Part shown: positions 1 to 6,659 of the stretch, piece by piece
How the letters are laid out: every line of letters begins with the position of its first letter
Numbering within the stretch: position 1 is the first letter of the stretch
Origin: a virus
Virus record (IMG/VR): IMGVR_UViG_3300023174_000219
Coordinates: 1-53,638 of that record
DNA length: 53,638 nucleotides
Reading direction: 5' to 3' (one strand)
The notes under the pieces: generated by a model
Database searches by the model: none
Told to the model about the DNA's origin: nothing
The model's input: the letters and a program-made list of their open reading frames with translations, nothing else
Program-made: the position numbers and the translations under genes

Positions 1-2
1 CA

Positions 3-356
3 GATGGTGATGACAACTGGCTTGTATATAAATATGAGACTGCTTGGTCACCTGCTGTAACTATTCTAACTAAACTATCTAATCTTGTTCCTAACTGCTT
101 GCTCACATTAGAGTATGAAGAAGAAACAGGCTGGGGTGGGGAATATGAGATTGTCCGTGGTGAAGTAAAAGAAATCATGGACTATGAGAATCGTTGCTAT
201 GCATGTCAGTCATTTAATACATTAGATTATTGTGAAGATGGATGTGGTGAATTCTGCTCTGAATGTAACCAAGGCTCTTGGCAAGATGAAGAGGCAATGG
301 CAAAATGTCAGACCCACATGGTACTATTGGAAACTACAGAAAAGGTGGAAGCATAA
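3..356 (+). CDS. Api92-like (DUF1281-type) protein, 5' truncated
   Basis: The reading frame is open from the left edge, so the N-terminus is missing. The visible 117 residues contain a YETAWSP segment, then LTLEYEEETGWGGEY, which match the core pattern of the ferredoxin-like domain of Api92/DUF1281 phage and plasmid proteins. A later Cys-rich stretch (CYACQ, YCEDGCGEFCSEC) looks like a zinc ribbon. A TTG at 99 lies in frame but falls inside the conserved domain and is not the start. The molecular function of this family is unknown. It overlaps the next gene by one base. Confidence 0.7.
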   Translation, partial: DGDDNWLVYKYETAWSPAVTILTKLSNLVPNCLLTLEYEEETGWGGEYEIVRGEVKEIMDYENRCYACQSFNTLDYCEDGCGEFCSECNQGSWQDEEAMAKCQTHMVLLETTEKVEA

Positions 357-574
357 TGGCTAGTTTTTTAGAAGATGTAAATCAAATGGTTATAGATGCT
401 GTTATCTCAGATATAAGCGAAGCGCTATTTGACGATTGGATGAATGCTAATTTAGACGAAGGTCAATATTATGCAGACAAACGATTTGCTGAAATGTCAG
501 GAGATAAATTCATTATGGATGAATTTAATAAGTTTTATAATCTTAAAGAGGAAGATGAGGATTACCAATGCTAG
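356..574 (+). CDS. Hypothetical acidic protein, 72 aa
   Basis: Starts at the ATG inside the TAATG junction with the preceding gene, with an AAGGTGG ribosome-binding site upstream. An in-frame ATG at 305 would lie inside the preceding gene and is not used. The product is short, acidic and probably helical, with no recognised domain. It is part of a chain of overlapping plus-strand genes. Confidence 0.7.
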   Translation: MASFLEDVNQMVIDAVISDISEALFDDWMNANLDEGQYYADKRFAEMSGDKFIMDEFNKFYNLKEEDEDYQC

Positions 575-741
575 GTTATACAGTAGATGATTTAGATAGA
601 ATGATTAATGCTATACATGATGCTAAGTTATTCTATCTCCGTTCCCCGTCCGATTTAATGGACAAGGCACCATTAAAGAAAGACCTTGAAGATGCAGTTA
701 GTTTCATGCAAGGCTTATGGGCGGAGGGTTATTTTGACTAA
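568..741 (+). CDS. Hypothetical protein, 57 aa
   Basis: Starts at ATG 568, overlapping the end of the preceding gene by 7 bases. It begins MLGYTVDDLDRMINAIHDAK and ends GLWAEGYFD. No known family was recognised. It is supported by its tight packing between two neighbours and by the following gene's ribosome site lying in its last codons. Confidence 0.6.
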   Translation: MLGYTVDDLDRMINAIHDAKLFYLRSPSDLMDKAPLKKDLEDAVSFMQGLWAEGYFD

Positions 742-964
742 ATCCTCAGCTTTCCTAGAGTATATGAAGATACACAAGATTAGTTTAGAACAAGATAAGT
801 TTAAGGTATTTGACCAAATGCTAGAATACGAGGAGGAGGAGTCAAATGAATTTAGGGCTCTTGACTATGAGTATAATAATTTAGCAGGACAAATTGAGGC
901 AACAGAACATTTGTTGTCAGTGGCTACTGATATAATGAACTCTTCTAACGAAAGGTATGAATAA
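734..964 (+). CDS. Hypothetical protein, 76 aa, TTG start
   Basis: The TTG at 734 is preceded by GGAGGG at 723-728 with ideal spacing, and the gene overlaps the preceding one by 8 bases. The frame is open further upstream, but that part lies inside the previous gene. The product is a charged, helical, probably coiled-coil protein rich in Glu and Asn. No family recognised. Confidence 0.6.
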   Translation: MTKSSAFLEYMKIHKISLEQDKFKVFDQMLEYEEEESNEFRALDYEYNNLAGQIEATEHLLSVATDIMNSSNERYE

Positions 965-1242
965 TGAATGCAGAAGATATTGGGCTACCGCCCCATTTGC
1001 AACGTATGGTTAATGCAGGTTGTACTGGATTAGATATAATGCACGGAGAACTAAAGAATCTAATGTTAATTGCTGAGCAAGAACTGACACATGCCCAAGA
1101 AGTTGAAGATGAAACTGAAGAAGCAATAGATTCAATGGAACGCAAGTACTGGGAAGGTGTCCTAGATACTTATGGACAATTATATAAACTAACATATGAT
1201 TTATCATTTGCGATTGACGAAAAGGAGAAGCAAAATGTATAA
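964..1242 (+). CDS. Hypothetical acidic helical protein, 92 aa
   Basis: Starts at the ATG 3' of the previous stop (TAATG) with AAAGG upstream. The product begins MNAEDIGLPPHLQRMVNAGC and continues as an acidic helical segment. No family was recognised. Confidence 0.65.
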   Translation: MNAEDIGLPPHLQRMVNAGCTGLDIMHGELKNLMLIAEQELTHAQEVEDETEEAIDSMERKYWEGVLDTYGQLYKLTYDLSFAIDEKEKQNV

Positions 1243-1453
1243 TCCTAGTCTAGAAATTCTAGAAGTAAATTATTCAGTATCCCCAGGAGGTGTTGATGAG
1301 TTTGAAGTCTATAGTCTTGATGAACGTGATAGTTTTGACCCTCCGATTTTTAGTACTACCAGTCTTCACGAAGCCGTCCAGTACTGCTACGACCTCGGAA
1401 GAGACTTTGTCGTCAGAACATTTGCGGAATGGGAAGCGAGAGAATTAGCATGA
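1235..1453 (+). CDS. Hypothetical protein, 72 aa
   Basis: The start is ATG 1235, which has AAAGGAGAAG directly upstream and overlaps the previous gene by 8 bases. The frame is open back to 1196, but that part lies inside the upstream gene. The product is a mixed alpha/beta acidic protein ending FAEWEARELA. No family recognised. Confidence 0.65.
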   Translation: MYNPSLEILEVNYSVSPGGVDEFEVYSLDERDSFDPPIFSTTSLHEAVQYCYDLGRDFVVRTFAEWEARELA

Positions 1454-1764
1454 AACCACAAGATAAAGAGAAGTTGAATGCATGTTTAGAAATTTTAGAT
1501 TCAACAGATCTAGGACTGTCCATGGTCTGGCTATGGACATGGAGCACAATTAAAAATTTTATGAGTGATGAGACATTCATAATGAAATGCTCTGAGCAAG
1601 ACATGTGGGACCACCTGTGTGAGGCTGTAGAAGCAGGTCACGGGTTCTCTCTGGAGTACGGGGCAGAACAACATCATGATGATGTTATGGAGTGGATGTT
1701 AAATAGAGATTATATGGTCGACTCTATGTTTGAAGAAGAGGAAGACGAAGATGAAGATGAGTGA
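1450..1764 (+). CDS. Hypothetical protein with acidic tail, 104 aa
   Basis: ATG 1450 overlaps the preceding TGA (ATGA). An alternative in-frame ATG at 1429 would lie within the previous gene. The product begins MKPQDKEKLNACLEILDSTD and ends in a run of Glu and Asp of about 12 residues. Acidic tails occur in protein-interaction or DNA-mimic proteins, but that role is not shown here. Confidence 0.65.
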   Translation: MKPQDKEKLNACLEILDSTDLGLSMVWLWTWSTIKNFMSDETFIMKCSEQDMWDHLCEAVEAGHGFSLEYGAEQHHDDVMEWMLNRDYMVDSMFEEEEDEDEDE

Positions 1765-1903
1765 TCAGTACGTAGACTCAGTCCTCGCAGAGGCCCAACG
1801 GCTTCTGTGGGGTGGGTCCGAAACAGAGAACATCCAAGCTCACAATCTTATATCTAAACTAATTAGAGATAGGATGCAGGATTCCGAACCAGGGGCAGAA
1901 TGA
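1751..1903 (+). CDS. Small hypothetical protein, about 50 aa
   Basis: Two in-frame starts exist, ATG 1751 and ATG 1757, giving 50 or 48 residues. Both overlap the previous gene's Glu/Asp-coding tail, whose GAAGAGGAAG sequence could serve as the ribosome site. The product contains SVLAEAQRLLWGG, which weakly recalls the N-terminus of a family of phage deoxynucleotide-modification-associated proteins, but most of that family's domain is absent. Confidence 0.5.
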   Translation: MKMSDQYVDSVLAEAQRLLWGGSETENIQAHNLISKLIRDRMQDSEPGAE

Positions 1904-1910
1904 CCTGGTT
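1887..1910 (+). repeat. Inverted repeat across the stop codon
   Basis: AACCAGG (1887-1893) and CCTGGTT (1904-1910) form a 7-bp stem with a 10-nt loop that contains the stop of the preceding gene. No T-tract follows, so it may be a weak terminator or an mRNA 3' end structure. Confidence 0.35.
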
Positions 1911-1937
1911 ACGGGGACAATTAAATATAGGCGGAAC

Positions 1938-1969
1938 CTATTTACAAATCCGTAAATAGTTGATATAAT
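1938..1969 (+). promoter_or_regulatory. Consensus promoter with overlapping inverted repeat
   Basis: -35 TTTACA (1941-1946), a 17-bp spacer and extended -10 TGA-TATAAT (1961-1969). The 8-bp inverted repeat CTATTTAC (1938-1945) and GTAAATAG (1952-1959) covers the -35 element, a typical place for an operator. It reads into the Lsr2-like gene at 1996. The start of transcription is predicted near 1976. Confidence 0.7.
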
Positions 1970-1995
1970 AAATATGATCATCGAAAGGATCTAAA

Positions 1996-2145
1996 ATGAC
2001 AACAAAGCGTGAATATCTAAAGCAGCAAGGCATCACAGTAGGTGCCCGTGGACGTTTCTCAGGTGCAGCTAAGACAGCTCTCCAGGAGGCGGTAAATAAG
2101 GGTGTAGTCTTCACACCAGAAAAGCCTGCACAAAAGGCTAAGTAA
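1996..2145 (+). CDS. Lsr2-like small DNA-binding protein, 49 aa
   Basis: The product begins MTTKREYLKQQGITVGARGR and continues FSGAAKTALQEA. The REYLKxxG...RGR pattern resembles the C-terminal AT-tract DNA-binding domain of actinobacterial Lsr2, where the RGR motif inserts in the minor groove; the dimerisation domain of Lsr2 is absent. The tail is Lys/Pro/Ala rich. A GAAAGGAT ribosome site precedes the ATG. It has its own strong, possibly repressible promoter and a stable hairpin follows it. Likely roles are nucleoid-like silencing or interference with host Lsr2; this is inference. Confidence 0.6.
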   Translation: MTTKREYLKQQGITVGARGRFSGAAKTALQEAVNKGVVFTPEKPAQKAK

Positions 2146-2155
2146 ATAGATCGGA

Positions 2156-2183
2156 GGGGCTGGCAGGGGAACTTGCCAGCCTT
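2156..2183 (+). terminator. Stem-loop after the Lsr2-like gene
   Basis: GGCTGGCA (2158-2165) and TGCCAGCC (2174-2181) form an 8-bp GC-rich stem, extended by two possible G-U pairs. The trailing sequence is CTTCTCCCC rather than a T-run, so it may be a weak terminator or a processing/stability element before the next gene. Confidence 0.45.
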
Positions 2184-2227
2184 CTCCCCAATGTGGTAGA
2201 ATTCAAGGTTACAGAAAGGCGGAGACC

Positions 2228-2509
2228 ATGAGTAAAGAACTAAAAGTAGGCGAAGCCATTGCAAATGCAGTTGAGGACCATTGGTTCAATCCAGCAACAA
2301 TTGGTAGATATCTAGCAGAACAACCATATTATACCATTGACAGAGTTTTGGAAATGGTTACATGGATTATTGAGAAGCAAGCACGGCGACATGAATTGGA
2401 GTCGGCAGCGGGGAACTCCTCAGAAGGCCTATTCCTTGCATATGAACTAGATAAACATATAGACAAACTCAAGAAACAATATATCTTGGATAACATCAAG
2501 TTACCATAG
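2228..2509 (+). CDS. Hypothetical protein, 93 aa
   Basis: Last plus-strand gene before the convergent junction. ATG 2228 is preceded by AAGGCGGAG. The product starts MSKELKVGEAIANAVEDHWF and includes a helical IIEKQARRHELESAAGNSSE segment. It has the look of a soluble alpha-helical actinophage protein, but no family is recognised. A terminator hairpin lies about 80 bases downstream. Confidence 0.65.
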   Translation: MSKELKVGEAIANAVEDHWFNPATIGRYLAEQPYYTIDRVLEMVTWIIEKQARRHELESAAGNSSEGLFLAYELDKHIDKLKKQYILDNIKLP

Positions 2510-2574
2510 ATTGAATATAATATATCAAACCGAACAGATTTAACTATCTTAGTATTACTTTGATATAGCCCAAA

Positions 2575-2618
2575 TTATCCACAGGTTTATCCACAGCCTG
2601 TGGATTTTTTGTGGAAAA
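2575..2618. other. Cluster of DnaA-box-like 9-mers
   Basis: Two perfect TTATCCACA words lie in the same direction at 2575-2583 and 2587-2595. Inverted near-matches occur at 2599-2605 (TGTGGAT) and 2610-2618 (TGTGGAAAA). TTATCCACA is the canonical bacterial DnaA box. Part of the cluster coincides with a terminator stem, so the inverted copy could exist for RNA folding rather than DnaA binding. Confidence 0.5.
2589..2610 (+). terminator. Rho-independent terminator of the plus-strand operon
   Basis: ATCCACA (2589-2595), loop GCC, TGTGGAT (2599-2605), followed by five more T (2606-2610). The geometry and T-tract are standard, and it lies downstream of the last plus-strand gene. Confidence 0.65.
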
Positions 2619-2621
2619 ATT

Positions 2622-2640
2622 AAGGGCAGGATTCGCCCTT
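2622..2640. repeat. Inverted repeat AAGGGC / GCCCTT
   Basis: A 6-bp stem with a 7-nt loop (2622-2627 with 2635-2640). A related word, CCCCTTTACGGGG, lies at 2758-2770, so CCCTTTACG occurs twice in the region. Confidence 0.4.
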
Positions 2641-2710
2641 TACGACAGCATGTAAAAAATCCCTGAAATTTCTGCAGAATGCAGTATATTTAATCTATTA
2701 TTATATAGAA

Positions 2711-2920
2711 ATGTCGACAAATCTATATATATCTATGTCGAATTGTGGGCAAATTTTCCCCTTTACGGGGACATATTTTAAATCCTGGAAGCTCCAAAAT
2801 GTCGACAAAATGCTTGACAAATCCGCATGTATATGCATGCATATTAAATTGGCGCAAATGGTTGACATTACGTCTCATATAATGGTATGCTCAATTACAC
2901 ATATAACTATTTATCGACAA
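2711..2920. repeat. Dispersed TCGACAAA-type repeats
   Basis: ATGTCGACAAATC (2711-2723), ATGTCGAATT (2735-2744), ATGTCGACAAAA (2799-2810) and TTATCGACAAATC (2911-2923) lie in the same orientation, with a shortened CTTGACAAATCC at 2813. Direct repeats of this size are typical of iterons or repressor sites. Confidence 0.45.
2831..2844. repeat. 14-bp perfect palindrome ATATGCATGCATAT
   Basis: The palindrome lies within a 21-nt run of strictly alternating pyrimidine and purine (2824-2844). It could extrude as a cruciform, or serve as a dimeric protein site. Confidence 0.5.
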
Positions 2921-2957
2921 ATCAATAATTAATTGAATAGTATCTATAGTATAAATT

Positions 2958-2985
2958 CTCCACTTTGCTCCACTTTACTCCATAG
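2958..2985. repeat. Tandem 10-bp repeats CTCCACTTTG/A
   Basis: Two full copies (2958-2967, 2968-2977) and a partial third (CTCCATAG, 2978-2985). Confidence 0.5.
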
Positions 2986-3039
2986 AATAAGCCTTCTAAG
3001 GGGGTTTTAAGCCATGTTTATGGGAGGGGGGATACTAGG

Positions 3040-3072
3040 ATATGGCTCCATATATGTAGGCTTGGCCTACAT
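3040..3072. repeat. Two adjacent hairpins at the 3' end of the minus-strand operon
   Basis: ATATGG-CT-CCATAT (3040-3053) and ATGTAGGC-TTG-GCCTACAT (3054-3072). The second contains the stop codon of the minus-strand gene ending at 3067. No T-tract follows on the minus strand, so termination here is uncertain. Confidence 0.45.
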
Positions 3073-3333
3073 AACTCCGTATCGGTCATCATCTTGCAGT
3101 ATTTCTTGAAGCAAGTTAGTAGGCATATCATGACCTTGTTTGGAGTGAGCTTTCAAATGTCTGGCAAGATCGATATCATTGTCTATTTTAACATTATCCA
3201 AGAATAGGGAATACGCAGTATCCTTGGAATACTCCTCTTTGTTCTCATTTAGCCAGCATGCACAACATTCTATATATCCATCTATATGGGGATATATGTA
3301 TATATCGCTATTGGTAAATCTGCTATATGCCAT
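3067..3333 (-). CDS. Conserved actinophage protein with C-C...H-H cluster, 88 aa
   Basis: The N-terminal SDIYIYPHIDGYIECCACWL and the central ARHLKAHSKQGHDMPTNLL match a common small actinophage family with a CxxC-like pair and an HxxxH pair, suggesting a zinc-finger fold. Function is unknown. It is the most distal gene of the leftmost minus-strand operon; GGGGAACC precedes the ATG. Confidence 0.7.
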   Translation of the reverse strand: MAYSRFTNSDIYIYPHIDGYIECCACWLNENKEEYSKDTAYSLFLDNVKIDNDIDLARHLKAHSKQGHDMPTNLLQEILQDDDRYGVM

Positions 3334-3345
3334 TGGTTCCCCGCC

Positions 3346-3639
3346 CTATTTGTGGGGATTCTGTATTTGAAGTTCTAAATCAGAATCTGAATATTCTAGT
3401 TGACTAGGATTATGTTTAATTGGATTGACTGGTTCTTTAGACCAATGTATATAAGATCTAATATAAACTGCTGCATAGGCAAGGGCAGAGAATATGAAGC
3501 CATATTGGTCTGTAATTAGGGCATATGTTATCCATAGACACTCATTAAATAATAGGACAAACCATCCCCATTTATCTTTTCTTCCGACAAAATATATTCC
3601 TGCTACGCCGATTATAGCAAGGATCCAGGACCACATCAT
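3346..3639 (-). CDS. Small membrane protein with about three TM helices, 97 aa
   Basis: Hydrophobic segments at about residues 4-18, 24-44 and 48-64 with RKDKWGW between the first two. The pattern MMWSWILAIIGVAGIYFVGR...WGWFVLLFNECLWITYALITDQYGF resembles small actinophage membrane proteins that align with part of PnuC/SWEET-like half-transporters. The C-terminal 30 residues are hydrophilic. Role unknown; a holin role is possible but it is far from the endolysin. Confidence 0.65.
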   Translation of the reverse strand: MMWSWILAIIGVAGIYFVGRKDKWGWFVLLFNECLWITYALITDQYGFIFSALAYAAVYIRSYIHWSKEPVNPIKHNPSQLEYSDSDLELQIQNPHK

Positions 3640-3905
3640 TTATACATCAATCCCCACTCCATATCTCTAGTCCACAAATTGTCCCAGAGATCAGTTAAGC
3701 TTTCTTCTCCCACATCATCAAATAGGTAGGTTCTGTGCATCTCATTATAGGTATATCCATACCATAGCCCATTTTCCTGCCATGAAAGATTAGTTGTAGG
3801 CTCATTCATTGCCCTATCCACTTCATCATAAAAGTGGACTTCGGCAAAGATTGCCTCTCTTAATCTATCTGACTTAAATAACACATTTACTAGCCAATCG
3901 ATCAT
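3636..3905 (-). CDS. Hypothetical protein, 89 aa
   Basis: Overlaps the membrane-protein gene by 4 bases (ATGA) and is preceded by AAGGAGAAG. Acidic and aromatic, with the N-terminus MIDWLVNVLFKSDRLREAIF. No family recognised. Confidence 0.65.
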   Translation of the reverse strand: MIDWLVNVLFKSDRLREAIFAEVHFYDEVDRAMNEPTTNLSWQENGLWYGYTYNEMHRTYLFDDVGEESLTDLWDNLWTRDMEWGLMYK

Positions 3906-3963
3906 TTCTTCTCCTTATTGTCAGGTACTGACTGGGTGTCTCTACCGCCGCACTTTTTTCGCA

Positions 3964-4137
3964 CTAATTGCGATCAATATGTACTAGATTTAGTCTACTC
4001 TTAATATCTGACATGGTCTCATCTAATGTATCAAAATTTCCTATAATGAATCTCCAGTTAGATTCTTGTTTCTCCCATGCTGACCAAAGATATCCATCTG
4101 TGTAGGTATCTTCTACCTGTAATCCCATAATATCCAT
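3964..4137 (-). CDS. Hypothetical protein, 57 aa
   Basis: ATG 4137 shares one base with the upstream stop (TAATG). The product starts MDIMGLQVEDTYTDGYLWSA and ends RLNLVHIDRN. Too short for family recognition, but the overlap supports it. Confidence 0.6.
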   Translation of the reverse strand: MDIMGLQVEDTYTDGYLWSAWEKQESNWRFIIGNFDTLDETMSDIKSRLNLVHIDRN

Positions 4138-4619
4138 TATAACTCCGCAACATTTCCATATGTATCGCCCAGATACACCTTACCTACAGTAATTGTAGTT
4201 GTGCTAGATGTATCTTGGTTTAAAAGTACACCGTCTAGTTTTGTATAGTATTGAAAGTCATACTTGCACAATACATCTTGCCACCTGCCAAAATATACTG
4301 CACCAAAGGTTATCTCGTCTTTAATGTACAGAGTCCAGTAATCAGATCCTGGCGTCTTAAATGCAACTCTTTCCTTGAAGCTTGGGTCTTTTTCATATCT
4401 GAAGTATGCGACTGACTCTGAGTTTTCATATAGGGTCTCAAGGGTATCTTCTTCTTCATCTACCCGCTCTGCTTTTTCCAGGTCGATAATATCATTGATG
4501 GCTTTAGTATAACCCTGTAGCCAATAGTCTTTATCTATGGAATCTTGATCCCTACCCTCAATACGAGCATCTCTTACTTCTCGTAGTTTACTTAAAATAT
4601 CGCTGCTATGTATTTTCAT
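4137..4619 (-). CDS. Hypothetical protein, 160 aa
   Basis: N-terminal helix with charged residues (MKIHSSDILSKLREVRDARI) and a C-terminal part rich in Tyr, Thr and beta-forming residues. No known domain. It overlaps the upstream gene by 4 bases. Confidence 0.65.
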   Translation of the reverse strand: MKIHSSDILSKLREVRDARIEGRDQDSIDKDYWLQGYTKAINDIIDLEKAERVDEEEDTLETLYENSESVAYFRYEKDPSFKERVAFKTPGSDYWTLYIKDEITFGAVYFGRWQDVLCKYDFQYYTKLDGVLLNQDTSSTTTITVGKVYLGDTYGNVAEL

Positions 4620-4810
4620 GGTCGTGAGCTTCTTTCTAGATAATCAATAACATCACACTCTATATCACAAAGATCCAAGGAAATAATATCTGCAACAATA
4701 TTTGATCTAATTGAGTTCATTATTGCCCTCGTCATTTGCTGATCAATATCTAATTCAAGGTTAATATATTTAACCCAGGGCTTACGTAATGTATATGAGC
4801 CTATTTTCAT
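4616..4810 (-). CDS. Hypothetical protein, 64 aa
   Basis: Begins MKIGSYTLRKPWVKYINLEL. Start codon sits in a TAATG junction with the gene upstream. No family recognised. Confidence 0.6.
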   Translation of the reverse strand: MKIGSYTLRKPWVKYINLELDIDQQMTRAIMNSIRSNIVADIISLDLCDIECDVIDYLERSSRP

Positions 4811-4974
4811 TACAGCCCCTCATTTACATAAGACACGCTTGCAATACTGGTCATAGTAGTTGAAGGGTTAGTCTTCATTAGCTCTGCTTGCTTTCTATAA
4901 TGATCTCCACTATGAATTTCAAAGTTTTGCTTATTGACCTCTTTGTTGCACCAGGTGCATTTGTATTCTGTCAT
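4810..4974 (-). CDS. C2H2-type zinc-finger-like protein, 54 aa
   Basis: The N-terminus MTEYKCTWCNKEVNKQNFEI is followed by HSGDHY, giving a Cys2-His2 arrangement typical of a single classical-type finger. The start overlaps the upstream stop as ATGA and GGAATTGGG precedes it. It probably binds zinc; whether it binds nucleic acid or protein is unknown. Confidence 0.6.
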   Translation of the reverse strand: MTEYKCTWCNKEVNKQNFEIHSGDHYRKQAELMKTNPSTTMTSIASVSYVNEGL

Positions 4975-5219
4975 CCCAATTCCTTTTCAATAGCCTGAAC
5001 TTCTCCACATGGATAAAGTTCATCATCTATCTTACAACGATACCCACGAATAGAATTTTCTGGAGTATGTCTTTTTACTACCGCTTCAAGGGCATTGCTT
5101 TGAAACCAATGCTGTCTTGCTGTATTGATTGTTATGTCACCGTTAATTAGACCATGATTTAAATACTTAGTGATTTCGTGATCTGTTTTTACCTTTTTTA
5201 ATAGTTCATCGTGTGTCAT
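4971..5219 (-). CDS. Conserved actinophage hypothetical protein, 82 aa
   Basis: The C-terminal pattern ALEAVVKRHTPE...C...LYPCGEVQAIEKELG closely follows a widespread actinophage family in which the motif is HKP...C...YPCPTIQAIEKELG. Two Cys are kept. Function unknown. Confidence 0.7.
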   Translation of the reverse strand: MTHDELLKKVKTDHEITKYLNHGLINGDITINTARQHWFQSNALEAVVKRHTPENSIRGYRCKIDDELYPCGEVQAIEKELG

Positions 5220-5376
5220 TATCTAGGCTTTCTAAGTTGTAAATACCTTGAAAAATTGCCCAGGTAAGTGGGAATGCTAATAAAACTATAAAACTAATAC
5301 CAAATAATGGCGAAATAAAAGCAGTCACTGCCATCCCCTTAAGCATTCCTTTTGTTAAATCTTTATCATGTATCAT
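5206..5376 (-). CDS. Small membrane protein, 56 aa
   Basis: Two hydrophobic segments (about MAVTAFISPLFGISFIVLLA and FPLTWAIFQGIY). ATG 5376 is chosen because it overlaps the upstream TGA and has GGAGCAAAG in front; ATG 5388 is in frame but has a poorer ribosome site. Confidence 0.6.
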   Translation of the reverse strand: MIHDKDLTKGMLKGMAVTAFISPLFGISFIVLLAFPLTWAIFQGIYNLESLDNDTR

Positions 5377-5546
5377 TCTTTGCTCCATTCTTCACACTTG
5401 ATTTCATGAAACTGCAAAACTATTGGATCATCAACTAAGATGTTTGCTCCACAGATATTACAGGTCTTACCTGCAATAGGATCATCAAGCATTTGATTTG
5501 TCCAGTTTATTTGTTTATCATTAATCTTTTTCTGTAAACTATCCAT
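5373..5546 (-). CDS. Small zinc-binding-like protein, 57 aa
   Basis: Contains CNICGANI and later FHEIKCEEW, a Cys2-His-Cys arrangement. ATG 5546 overlaps the upstream stop (TAATG) and GGAGGTAAAATA gives a strong ribosome site. Confidence 0.6.
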   Translation of the reverse strand: MDSLQKKINDKQINWTNQMLDDPIAGKTCNICGANILVDDPIVLQFHEIKCEEWSKE

Positions 5547-5923
5547 TATTTTACCTCCGCCTTTAATATGCTAAGAATATCATTTGCTTCCGATTCCGTC
5601 AACCCTGATAGCTCATATGCTGGAAACCCAACTTTATCATCTTCATTCCAATATTCAGTTCTTTCTAAATATCTAATAGCACCATCAATTTCATGCCTTA
5701 GTTTGGCAATTAGCCATAACATGGCATCTTCTTCTGTATCAAACTTTGGGGTATCATAATGATTTCCAATATATCCATGATGGTGAGCAGAATATTTTGG
5801 CGGGTTTCCATAAGACCACATCTTCTCAATCCAAAAATGACAATCTCTATCTTTATGATGCTCTACGCTTACATATGTATACCATTTACGAGTTAAAACA
5901 GTTATTTGTTCTTCAAGCGTCAT
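5546..5923 (-). CDS. Hypothetical protein, 125 aa
   Basis: Aromatic- and His-rich N-terminal half (HHKDRDCHFW, SAHHHGYIGNHYDTP) followed by a helical region DAMLWLIAKLRHEIDGAIRY and a C-terminal LTESEANDILSILK. No family recognised. Confidence 0.65.
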   Translation of the reverse strand: MTLEEQITVLTRKWYTYVSVEHHKDRDCHFWIEKMWSYGNPPKYSAHHHGYIGNHYDTPKFDTEEDAMLWLIAKLRHEIDGAIRYLERTEYWNEDDKVGFPAYELSGLTESEANDILSILKAEVK

Positions 5924-6186
5924 TTAGGTTCCTTAATTGATTGTCTATCTAAACTAAAATAGTTCTCGTGATAGCCGTAAGACATTTTCTTTAGCTTCTT
6001 ATCAATAGCTCTCCACATACCCCATTCAGTATATGCTAAGCCACCTTTACAGGCTCTACTCCAATATCCGCCTTCTGCTCTTTCATACCACTTTTGAATC
6101 TCCCAGAATCTGGCTCTCTTGCCATATCTCCAGTCACGGGTAACTTTAATAATATATTTTGGTCTTTCAATTTTCTTTTTGCTCAT
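5920..6186 (-). CDS. Basic hypothetical protein, 88 aa
   Basis: Strongly basic (MSKKKIERPKYIIKVTRDWR) and rich in Trp and Tyr. Overlaps both neighbours by 4 bases. No family recognised. Confidence 0.6.
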   Translation of the reverse strand: MSKKKIERPKYIIKVTRDWRYGKRARFWEIQKWYERAEGGYWSRACKGGLAYTEWGMWRAIDKKLKKMSYGYHENYFSLDRQSIKEPK

Positions 6187-6659
6187 GCTAAACCCTTAAG
6201 ATGTTTTACCAATGAGGCAAAGGGCCTTCCATTGGTTTTACTAGCTAAATAAAATTTATCTTCATGCTTTCTGTCTCTATCATATTTCACCTCTACCCGC
6301 CATTCGTTGCTTGTATAGGAAGGCACTACAAACATGCCTCCCGTCCTCTGTGAGACCATTACATAGGCAAGGGGCTTGTTGGCCTTACCCTCAAACCCAG
6401 AGACTGTGTCTATGATTAAATCATCATATGGGAATGTTGCGGGATCATCTGTAAAGTAAAGATTTCTAGACTTAACCTCCAGTATATGGTTACCAATTAT
6501 AATATCCTTTTCATTGGCCGTGAAGTCTTTAATCTCTTCTTTAGTTTGAGCAAACTCTAGGTCTGGAACTATGCTTTCAATGCCCTCGCTTTTAAGTCGC
6601 ATTGAAACTACTTTATTATACTTATGCCCTTCTGACATAGCCGTCTTATAATCAAACAT
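6183..6659 (-). CDS. PD-(D/E)XK nuclease-like protein, 158 aa
   Basis: NEKDIIIGNHILEVKSRNLYF supplies a D...ExK core (Asp at about residue 51, Glu-x-Lys at about 61-63) as in restriction-type nucleases, then a beta segment with PLAYVMVSQRTGG. ATG 6659 overlaps the upstream TGA; an upstream in-frame TTG (6662) is less likely. It probably cuts DNA, but substrate and role (host DNA degradation or recombination) are unknown. Confidence 0.55.
   Translation of the reverse strand: MFDYKTAMSEGHKYNKVVSMRLKSEGIESIVPDLEFAQTKEEIKDFTANEKDIIIGNHILEVKSRNLYFTDDPATFPYDDLIIDTVSGFEGKANKPLAYVMVSQRTGGMFVVPSYTSNEWRVEVKYDRDRKHEDKFYLASKTNGRPFASLVKHLKGLA

Larger units (their letters stand above)
2510..3066. other. 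Gene-free convergent intergenic region
   Basis: Plus-strand genes end at 2509 and minus-strand genes end at 3067, so transcription converges here. The 557 bases are AT-rich and contain a terminator hairpin, DnaA-box-like 9-mers, four TCGA-centred repeat words, two TTGACA hexamers (2814 and 2862), a 14-bp palindrome, tandem CTCCACTTT repeats and two hairpins at the right end. One open frame at 2711-2932 has no ribosome site and is not credible. The region is a candidate replication origin or regulatory locus. Confidence 0.6.

Noticed and set aside
1938-2264. 108-aa minus-strand open frame
   Set aside because: Antisense to the Lsr2-like gene and its promoter; no ribosome site.
2711-2932. 73-aa plus-strand open frame in the convergent region
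   Set aside because: No ribosome site, odd composition, and it runs through repeats and palindromes.
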